A stretch of 64,000 nucleotides of DNA from positions 1 through 64,000 of the forward strand of contig DAIMGJ010000004.1 of the NCBI GenBank assembly GCA_036723975.1, given 5' to 3'. Positions 16,389 to 22,833 of the stretch are shown here, one piece after another. The stretch is from JAILEN01 sp036723975. GTDB lineage: Bacteria > Bacillota > Clostridia > Lachnospirales > Lachnospiraceae. Every line of letters begins with the position of its first letter. The stretch's first letter is position 1. A program made the position numbers and the translations under genes. A model generated the notes under the pieces. That model did no database searches, was not told where the DNA came from, and was given only the letters and a program-made list of their open reading frames with translations.

Positions 16389-17594
16389 CTAAATCTGTAT
16401 GGAATAAAGTGCCGGCACCACCAGAATAATTAATACCATAGCCAATAGCCCTCCCATGGGAATAAGCATTTTGGTGGATGCCACTTCTCCTGCCGTTTTT
16501 ATCTTCCGTTGTCTGGTCTCATAAACGTTTCGTTCTTCTCTTTCCAGTTGTTCCAGAAGATATTCATTTCCTTTTCTCATATTCTGTTCAAATAGCATCA
16601 TCATTTTTTTGTATGCCGGATGCATGCATCTTCGACCAAAGTCTTCATATGCGTTTTTTGTATTTTTTCCATCTCTTAGCTCGCGATTCAACACCAGGAC
16701 ATTTTCATATGGAGCTTTTCGAACGCCCTTTTTCAAAGTTTGCTTTTGATAAAGTTCTCCTATCTTTTCAAAAGCCTGTCGGGAACTAAGTCCCGCACCC
16801 ATGTACAATGTCAGCGCACTTATAATCTCCGGATAATATCTTACATACTCTTCCATCTTCTTCTCTTTCTCTTTCTTCTCATCATATTTTTTGCCGAAGA
16901 TTAAAAACAATCCCATAAAGATACCCAACACGCTTATCTCTAATCCCGTATGAGATACTTTTTTTCTCCATTCCACACTTCTGCCTTCCACTTCTACAGG
17001 CAGTTCCAATTCTCCATTTTCTCTTTCCTCATTGTTTCGTGTTTCCAAGGCTTTCTTTACGTAGTACAAAAAACCTTCTTTTTTGCCTGCATCCGGCAAC
17101 TTTACAAACACCGGAAATGAATATGAAATCTCTTTATCGTATGCTTCAAAAGTAACGTTACACTCAACGAGCGTTTTCTCTTCAACTTCTTCAAAATTTA
17201 TTTGCCCATCGGTTGTGATAATCTTCCCCGGGGAAAAACTCCAGGTTGCGTCTACTACTCCATCCACATAACTGTTTTTCAAAACCACATTTTTTGTAAT
17301 CTCTTCAAAAGATGCATTGTCTCCCAAAAAGCTTTCATCCACCTCGGTTTTTGCCAAATTGAAATAAGTCTCTACGGTTTCCTCTTCCGGGAGCTGTCCA
17401 TCCACCTGAAACGTAATTTCCTCATCTTCGCCATCTCCTTTCATTACTAATGTAACCTCTTCGGCATCTTCCCCCGCCTTCGGTCTTTCTATCTTTGTAA
17501 TTGAAAACGTTCCTTGAAGCGCATTGATTCCCTGTAGCACAAGACCCAATATAACCATGACAAAAACAAGCAATTTGATCTTTTTTTCTGTCAT
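16389..17594 (-). CDS. TadC-type inner-membrane platform with added extracytoplasmic domain
   Basis: A 401-residue protein. Residues 245-400 are a type II secretion system F domain (YPEIISALTLYMGAGLSSRQ, FGRRCMHPAYKKMMMLFEQN, KMLIPMGGLLAMVLIILVV), which forms the assembly platform. In front of it sits an extra part: an N-terminal membrane helix (about 7-25), a roughly 180-residue beta-rich extracytoplasmic region, and another membrane helix (about 218-236). TadC proteins are usually about 300 residues without this region. No gap separates it from tadB. Confidence 0.85.
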   Translation of the reverse strand: MTEKKIKLLVFVMVILGLVLQGINALQGTFSITKIERPKAGEDAEEVTLVMKGDGEDEEITFQVDGQLPEEETVETYFNLAKTEVDESFLGDNASFEEITKNVVLKNSYVDGVVDATWSFSPGKIITTDGQINFEEVEEKTLVECNVTFEAYDKEISYSFPVFVKLPDAGKKEGFLYYVKKALETRNNEERENGELELPVEVEGRSVEWRKKVSHTGLEISVLGIFMGLFLIFGKKYDEKKEKEKKMEEYVRYYPEIISALTLYMGAGLSSRQAFEKIGELYQKQTLKKGVRKAPYENVLVLNRELRDGKNTKNAYEDFGRRCMHPAYKKMMMLFEQNMRKGNEYLLEQLEREERNVYETRQRKIKTAGEVASTKMLIPMGGLLAMVLIILVVPALYSIQI

Positions 17595-18392
17595 CTAAAC
17601 CTCCAATGTTCTGCGAATAATGACAATCCCAAGCAATACCGATCCCACATAAAGCAAAAAACAGCCGGTCATCACCAGGACTCCTCCCACATTTTGATAC
17701 AAAGGAACCAAAAAAGTAGCCGCCGATAATCTCAGATAGAAAAGAATCCCCAACGGAACCACGGACATAATACGAAGTTCCAGCATCTTCTCTGCCAAAA
17801 GACTTTCCATCTCCTCTTTCAGCGCAATCTTTTCATCCATTCGTAAAGAAAGCTTCCTGATATTTTTTACATAGTCTCCGCCGATTCGCTTCGCATACAA
17901 AAACAGTTCACCAAAGGTTTCTATGTCTTCTACTTTAGATTTCTGAGAAAAGGCATAAAACTGTTTTTCCACCGCCATGCCCATCTGCACTTTTTGATTT
18001 ATCTCATGTATGTCTTCCCGAAGAACCGAGTCTTCTTTGTATAACGTTTTTATATTTTCTTCCGCATCCAAAAACGTTCGCTCCACAGAGCTTCCGGCTG
18101 CCAGACCATTTGCCACAGACATTAATACCTCTCGAAACTCCTCTTTGATTTTTGCCAATCTTTTCTTTTGTATCTGGTAAAAATAGAAAACATACACCCC
18201 GAAAAAGACCGGGATAGCCACAAGCATTCCAAAACAAGAATTGTAGAATAAATACGCAATCAAACCCGACAAGAGAAACGTCCCTCCAACAACAATCGAC
18301 AAATCTTTTACGCCGGTTTTGTAACCGTATAGTTCTCTGTGAAATAGGCTTCCAATTTTTGTGTATGCTTTAATGTTCCTACCCTTCGCCAT
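17595..18392 (-). CDS. tadB: TadB-type inner-membrane platform protein
   Basis: A 265-residue F-domain membrane protein, partner of TadC in the platform. Helices flank the cytoplasmic part (LIAYLFYNSCFGMLVAIPVF; GILFYLRLSAATFLVPLY), with the conserved MSVANGLAAGSSVERTFLDA region. Its ATG lies 85 bases inside the end of tadA in another frame, preceded by AAGGAAAGG, so the two genes overlap heavily. I see no good start further in that would avoid the overlap. Confidence 0.87.
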   Translation of the reverse strand: MAKGRNIKAYTKIGSLFHRELYGYKTGVKDLSIVVGGTFLLSGLIAYLFYNSCFGMLVAIPVFFGVYVFYFYQIQKKRLAKIKEEFREVLMSVANGLAAGSSVERTFLDAEENIKTLYKEDSVLREDIHEINQKVQMGMAVEKQFYAFSQKSKVEDIETFGELFLYAKRIGGDYVKNIRKLSLRMDEKIALKEEMESLLAEKMLELRIMSVVPLGILFYLRLSAATFLVPLYQNVGGVLVMTGCFLLYVGSVLLGIVIIRRTLEV

Positions 18393-19528
18393 ACATCCTT
18401 TCCTTCTTTACTTTCGTACTGAAAAAGTTTTTGCAACTTTACCTCTCCGTCCTCATAACCAATCACTTCATTTACTTCCATCAGCTTTCTTTGACTTTTG
18501 TTAATCCTGGAAAGATGAATAAAAATATCTATTCCGGATGCAATCTGTTTATCAATTGCCATAAGAGGAAGTGCCACGTCGTCCGCCATAAGAACCATCG
18601 TTTCCAATCTTGAAATCATGTCATACGAGGAGTTGCCGTGACCGGTAGATAACGTACCGTCATGTCCTGTATTCAACGCCTGCAACATATCCAAAGCTTC
18701 CGCTCCGCGACACTCCCCAACAATAATTCGATCGGGACGAATGCGAAGCGCCGCTTTTACCAAATCTCGAATGCGAACCTCCAACTTACCTTCGAGGGTC
18801 GCATTTCGGGACTCCAACCGAACCAGATTTTCAATCCCGTTTACCTGCAGTTCTGCGGAGTCCTCAATCGTAACAACCCGCTCCGCAGGTGGAATATAAT
18901 CCGTCAACGCGTTTAGAAACGTGGTCTTTCCACTGGATGTGGGACCGGAGATAAAAATGTTGTATCCACTGACCACCAGTTTTTCCAAGAATTCCGCAAC
19001 CTCCTGTGAGAGGGAAGATTTCTCTATCAGCATTTTCATAGTGATTCGTTCCTTGGGAAACTTACGGATAGTGACCGTACTGTGATCTAACGAAACCGGT
19101 GACAAAATAACATTTACTCTGGATCCATCCGGCAGTTTGGTATCGACAATCGGACTGCTTTCATTCACCATACGATTGTTCATAGAAACAATCTGTTGGA
19201 TTACGTCATAGAGTTTTTCTTCCGAAGAAAACGTCAGTTTACTCTTGGTTATTTTCCCGTTTTTCTCGACAAAAATATTCTGCCATCCGTTAATCATGAT
19301 TTCCGAAATCTCGTCATCATCCAATAAATCCTGCAAAATATCCAGCTTACGCAAAGAATTAAAAACTTCTCTTTCCAGACTAAGTTTTTCTTCCAGAGAA
19401 ATCTTTTTTTCCTTTCCCAGAGAAAGGATTTCCTCCCGTATCAACTGACGAATTTCTTCATCCCCCATTTCCCGTGTGATATCAATTTTATTTAATACCT
19501 GCAGCCGCAAACGTTCTTTCAAATTCAT
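18308..19528 (-). CDS. tadA: TadA/CpaF-type pilus assembly ATPase
   Basis: Hexameric secretion ATPase powering pilus assembly. The 406 residues have an N-terminal domain (DDDEISEIMINGWQNIFVEK) and a RecA-like domain with Walker A GPTSSGKTTFLNALTDY (about residue 194), ERVVTIEDSAELQ, Walker B-region PDRIIVGECRGAEALDMLQA and the His box TGHDGTLSTGHGNSS. All motifs are intact. Its start overlaps the end of the TadZ gene by 41 bases. Confidence 0.93.
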   Translation of the reverse strand: MNLKERLRLQVLNKIDITREMGDEEIRQLIREEILSLGKEKKISLEEKLSLEREVFNSLRKLDILQDLLDDDEISEIMINGWQNIFVEKNGKITKSKLTFSSEEKLYDVIQQIVSMNNRMVNESSPIVDTKLPDGSRVNVILSPVSLDHSTVTIRKFPKERITMKMLIEKSSLSQEVAEFLEKLVVSGYNIFISGPTSSGKTTFLNALTDYIPPAERVVTIEDSAELQVNGIENLVRLESRNATLEGKLEVRIRDLVKAALRIRPDRIIVGECRGAEALDMLQALNTGHDGTLSTGHGNSSYDMISRLETMVLMADDVALPLMAIDKQIASGIDIFIHLSRINKSQRKLMEVNEVIGYEDGEVKLQKLFQYESKEGKDVWRRVGTLKHTQKLEAYFTENYTVTKPA

Positions 19529-20483
19529 TTTTCACAACCCCCGCCAAATTGCCCTCCATTAGTTTTTTCATCTCGTAACATCCGTCTCTTAAACCGGTAG
19601 CCGACATCGCAAGTTTTACAGAATGAATCTTTGTCTCTTCTTCCATACCATCAAAGTATTTCCGACAATTTTCCTGACAAAAACCGAAATAGTCTTCCGG
19701 TCTGCCCAACAAGATCAATTCATCCATGTACGGCAAAAGTATCTCCATTTTGCAATCGACCCGATCAAGCAAAACCACCAGTTGATATCCGGCTTCCATG
19801 ATTTTTTTAAAAAGTAACCGCCAGATTTCTTCCTCTACAGCAGCAAAATCCACCGGATTTTGCGTCACGGGAAGAAGAGCGATATCTTCAAAATAAAAAA
19901 CATGTTGCTTTAAATCGAAATCGTCTTTTTGTGATTTCAAAAGATAAATCAAATCCATGAAATCCGTGTTAAACTCGTTGGCTGGGATTAAATTTGGCAG
20001 AACGCTGAACTGTTCCGTATCCAGAAAAAGTGTCTCTCTTTTTTGTGACAACAAATGAGAAAACGTCAGTCCGAACGGTACCCTTAGATCATGATATATC
20101 GGAGAGTAAATGCCGAAGATTTTCGGCTTATCCGATTGATTGCATCCCATATTCTCCTCATGCTTTTTGTGATTTATGATTTCCCGTAACCCGGACATAT
20201 TTTGGAACTTGTAGAACACCTGATATGAACCGTATTCTTCACAAGCTTTTGATGACAAATAAAAGACATCATCAATGGAAACATCCGTGTTTCGATTCTC
20301 ATAAATCTGCAGAAATTCCTTTCCAAGCAAGCCCATTTGATAGTGACTCCGGCTGCCGGAAAAAGCCTCCGTTTGCGTAAAAACGGAAACAGAGATTTGC
20401 TTTACCAATCCGCATAAAAAACGGCTTAGCGCATGGGCGTAAGCGGAATCGGCGTCGCAAATCACAATTGAGAATTCTCCCAT
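19488..20483 (-). CDS. TadZ-like protein with degenerate ATPase domain
   Basis: A 331-residue protein in the position of TadZ/CpaE, which localises the Tad machine to the cell pole. The N-terminal 110 residues look like an atypical receiver domain (IVICDADSAYAHALSRF). The second domain has the MinD/ParA-like layout, but the expected P-loop is replaced by GIYSPIYHDLRVPF, lacking the lysines and the GK(T/S). Downstream segments (LVVLLDRVDCKMEILLP; ELILLGRPED) keep the strand pattern. ATG at 20483 follows AGGAGG AATC; a longer frame begins at 20504. Likely a non-ATP-binding localisation factor. Confidence 0.72.
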   Translation of the reverse strand: MGEFSIVICDADSAYAHALSRFLCGLVKQISVSVFTQTEAFSGSRSHYQMGLLGKEFLQIYENRNTDVSIDDVFYLSSKACEEYGSYQVFYKFQNMSGLREIINHKKHEENMGCNQSDKPKIFGIYSPIYHDLRVPFGLTFSHLLSQKRETLFLDTEQFSVLPNLIPANEFNTDFMDLIYLLKSQKDDFDLKQHVFYFEDIALLPVTQNPVDFAAVEEEIWRLLFKKIMEAGYQLVVLLDRVDCKMEILLPYMDELILLGRPEDYFGFCQENCRKYFDGMEEETKIHSVKLAMSATGLRDGCYEMKKLMEGNLAGVVKNEFERTFAAAGIK

Positions 20484-20545
20484 GATTCCTCCTTCAATAT
20501 TCAATTGTGTTGGGAATAAATTTTGAAGAGTTGTAAGATGATGTC

Positions 20546-20575
20546 ATTATAGATTCGGTCTCCCAAAAAATTCAA
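20546..20575 (-). promoter_or_regulatory. sigma-A promoter of the Tad operon
   Basis: TTGAAT (20570-20575) and TATAAT (20546-20551) on the minus strand with 18-base spacing, about 60 bases upstream of the TadZ start. No sigma-28-like motif is seen here, unlike the flagellin genes next door. Confidence 0.65.
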
Positions 20576-20651
20576 GAGTAAATTTTTAAAAACAAAATAT
20601 TTCGGAAACTTATAAAAAATTGATACTAAAAAATTGTTAGAATTGTACAAA

Positions 20652-20687
20652 AAAGAGCAACGACAAATTTCTTTGTCATTGCTCTTT
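20652..20687 (-). terminator. terminator after fliS
   Basis: Minus-strand stem AAAGAGCAA-TGACAAA / TTTGTCG-TTGCTCTTT followed by TTTTTTGTAC. It isolates the flagellin unit from the Tad operon. Confidence 0.85.
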
Positions 20688-20701
20688 AAAATGGTCTGTT
20701 T

Positions 20702-21196
20702 TTATGCAAAATATCCTCGGTTACTCTCTGTTGAAATAGCTTCATTTACGTCATTTCGTCCATAAGTATAGCCTGCGGAAACCCGCTGAGTATGCTGCAT
20801 CAGAGGTTTAGAGTCATCTGCTGCAGCCACCTCTTTAAAGCTTTCATAAAGAGGCTTCATTACCTTAAGCGTATCTTCCAAATCCTCTTTCATAAGGGAA
20901 TAACTTGCTCTGGCGATTTTTGTTTCCACAAAATTGTAAAGTCCGAACAAGCTTCCGGATATTTCATAGGAAAAGTTTAAATCATCTTCCAGATGTCTGA
21001 CTACCTGAGATGCCATCCGAATGGCTTTTGCAAAATCCTGAATCTGCTCTTTTGTTTTTTCTTCACCCATCGCATCCAAGAGTTGAAGTGCCTCTTCTAT
21101 ATATGCGAAATAGATTTCATATAAAACTACAATCAGTTCCGTTTTGTTACTCTGTGTAATCCGAACCTGAAAGGAAGAAATTTTATCTTTTGTCAT
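20702..21196 (-). CDS. fliS: FliS-family flagellin export chaperone
   Basis: A 164-residue helical protein that resembles FliS, which binds the flagellin C-terminus in the cytoplasm and prevents early polymerisation. The body (MVVLYEIYFAYIEEALQLLD-type region, IRMASQVVRHLEDDLNF, VVETKIARAS-type helix) fits the helical bundle, and the C-terminal tail GYTYGRNDVNEAISTESNRG is longer than in short FliS proteins but typical of Lachnospiraceae homologues as I recall them. It follows flagellin by 16 bases and shares its transcript. Confidence 0.8.
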   Translation of the reverse strand: MTKDKISSFQVRITQSNKTELIVVLYEIYFAYIEEALQLLDAMGEEKTKEQIQDFAKAIRMASQVVRHLEDDLNFSYEISGSLFGLYNFVETKIARASYSLMKEDLEDTLKVMKPLYESFKEVAAADDSKPLMQHTQRVSAGYTYGRNDVNEAISTESNRGYFA

Positions 21197-21212
21197 AGCT
21201 TCTCCTTACGGA

Positions 21213-22709
21213 TTATCCCAACAACTGCAATGCCAACTGTGGCAATTCGTTTGCCTGAGAAAGTGCGCTGGTTGCTGTCTGAGAAAGTACGTTTAATCTG
21301 GTATACTCTGTCATCTCAAGTGCCATATCCACGTCTGAGATTCGTGAAATAGCGGAGTTCATATTCTCAGAAGTTTCATCCAAACTCTTGGTTGCGGAAT
21401 CCAAACGGTTGGTATATGCACCAAGAGAAGAACGAACTTCACTTATAGCAGAAAGCGCAGCATCCAACTGTGATAATGCGCGCTTTGCTCCGAACACCGT
21501 GGTCACATCCAGGTCATCAATGTACAAGCTTTTCGTATCACAAGACGGAATCTTTACACTCATCTGCTGGCCTTCATTTGCTCCGATTTGAAGTACCATA
21601 GGTCCCATAGTAGTTACAGTTAATGCAACATCATCCCTAGCGGTTGGTTCTTTCGTAGGATCACTGGGATCAAACGGGTCGGGAGTTAAAAGGAAATCCA
21701 TTTCAAATCCACCCGGCTCATGAATTGTTATATGATTTCCCTCAGATGTATAAGTTGCCATAGAAGAAAACGCAGAGTTCTCATGACCGGTATCATTTTT
21801 TGTATACATCTGATTAATCTTTGCATCTTTACCCTGAGTAACAGGAGCAGTATCGATGCCACCAAGTAATACGGATAAGCTTGGATTGGAAATCTCTACC
21901 TTAATTTCATTTCCGGCTCCATAAAACTTAGATCTCAGAATTTTACCATTCTCCTCAAGAATAACTTCACCTTTTTCGGCAGCATCCTGAAGTTTTTGAT
22001 AAACGGTTGCCATGGTATCATCCGGGGAAATTTCCACACTGTATCCATTGAAGGAAACGGTTCCGGAATAATCATCTGTCGAGCTGATATCCTTTATTTT
22101 TGTTGTACTTGTTTTATCAAAAGTAAATCCACTTGAAGTAACTACGGTCTGAGTTGCCGGCGTAACCGAAAATTCATATACACCTGCAGGTACCTCCTGA
22201 GACACGGCAAGTCGGGTCATGTCCGCCATAGGTACAGTATCCGTCGGATCTGCAAGACTGGTTCTGGTTGAAGAATAGCATCTGTTATCCAAAGAACCAT
22301 TCAAAAGCTGCTTTGTATTAAATTCTGTGGTGGAAGAAACACGATCCACTTCTTCTTTTAATTTATCAATTTCCAATTGGATAGCTTCTTTTTCATCCTG
22401 AGAGTTGGTGCCATTCGCCGCCTGTACCGCCAATTCTCTCATACGCTGAAGCATAGAGGTTACAACATTTAATGCTCCATCTGCGATTTCCAAAACAGAA
22501 GAACCATCAGAAGAGTTTCTTGATGCCTGATTCAATCCATCAATCTGGGCCTGCATCTTATTTGAAATTGCCATTCCTGATGGGTTATCTTTTGCATGAT
22601 TGATTTTCAGTCCCGATGAAAGACGCTCCATGGAAGCAGCCAATGAATCTTCCGTTCTAAGAAGCTGATTGTTTGTAATAACTGCGGAAATATTATTATT
22701 TACTTTCAT
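21213..22709 (-). CDS. fliC: flagellin
   Basis: Filament subunit. The 498-residue length is moderate. The N-terminal D0/D1 (MKVNNNISAVITNNQLL, MERLSSGLKINHAKDNPSG) and C-terminal D1/D0 (TNRLDSATKSLDETSENMNS, SALSQANELPQLALQLLG) helices are complete, and the TLR5-contact-like segment LQRMRELAVQ (about residues 87-96) is present. The middle (about 145-400) is the variable surface domain. Two cysteines occur, Cys144 and Cys390; flagellins usually have none. A sigma-28-type promoter and a leader hairpin precede it. Confidence 0.95.
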   Translation of the reverse strand: MKVNNNISAVITNNQLLRTEDSLAASMERLSSGLKINHAKDNPSGMAISNKMQAQIDGLNQASRNSSDGSSVLEIADGALNVVTSMLQRMRELAVQAANGTNSQDEKEAIQLEIDKLKEEVDRVSSTTEFNTKQLLNGSLDNRCYSSTRTSLADPTDTVPMADMTRLAVSQEVPAGVYEFSVTPATQTVVTSSGFTFDKTSTTKIKDISSTDDYSGTVSFNGYSVEISPDDTMATVYQKLQDAAEKGEVILEENGKILRSKFYGAGNEIKVEISNPSLSVLLGGIDTAPVTQGKDAKINQMYTKNDTGHENSAFSSMATYTSEGNHITIHEPGGFEMDFLLTPDPFDPSDPTKEPTARDDVALTVTTMGPMVLQIGANEGQQMSVKIPSCDTKSLYIDDLDVTTVFGAKRALSQLDAALSAISEVRSSLGAYTNRLDSATKSLDETSENMNSAISRISDVDMALEMTEYTRLNVLSQTATSALSQANELPQLALQLLG

Positions 22710-22759
22710 GATTTTACCTTTCTACGCAAAAAAATTGCCAAAAAAATACACAACAAACA

Positions 22760-22779
22760 AAAATGCTTCCGTGCATTTT
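22760..22779 (-). promoter_or_regulatory. leader hairpin with CsrA-like loop, flagellin mRNA
   Basis: Minus-strand AAAATGC-ACGGAA-GCATTTT: a 7-base stem with loop ACGGAA, containing the ANGGA motif recognised by CsrA. It lies 20-40 bases after the predicted start site and about 50 bases before the flagellin ATG. A T-rich tract follows, so a terminator for the upstream gene is the alternative reading. Confidence 0.5.
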
Positions 22780-22806
22780 ATTGACAATCCTTGTCTTACA
22801 ATACTT

Positions 22807-22833
22807 TTATCGGACGTTCTGCCGAAAAATTAA
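22807..22833 (-). promoter_or_regulatory. sigma-28 (SigD/FliA) promoter of flagellin
   Basis: Minus strand TTAA (22830-22833), 15 bases, TCCGATAA (22807-22814), against consensus TAAA-N15-GCCGATAA: spacing exact, 10 of 12 positions match. No competing sigma-A pair is seen in the gap. Confidence 0.65.

Noticed and set aside
22760..22779. Reading the flagellin leader hairpin as a plain terminator
   Set aside because: It lies after the flagellin promoter, and a near-identical hairpin without a T-run precedes the FliK-like gene, so a leader element is the better reading, though not proven.
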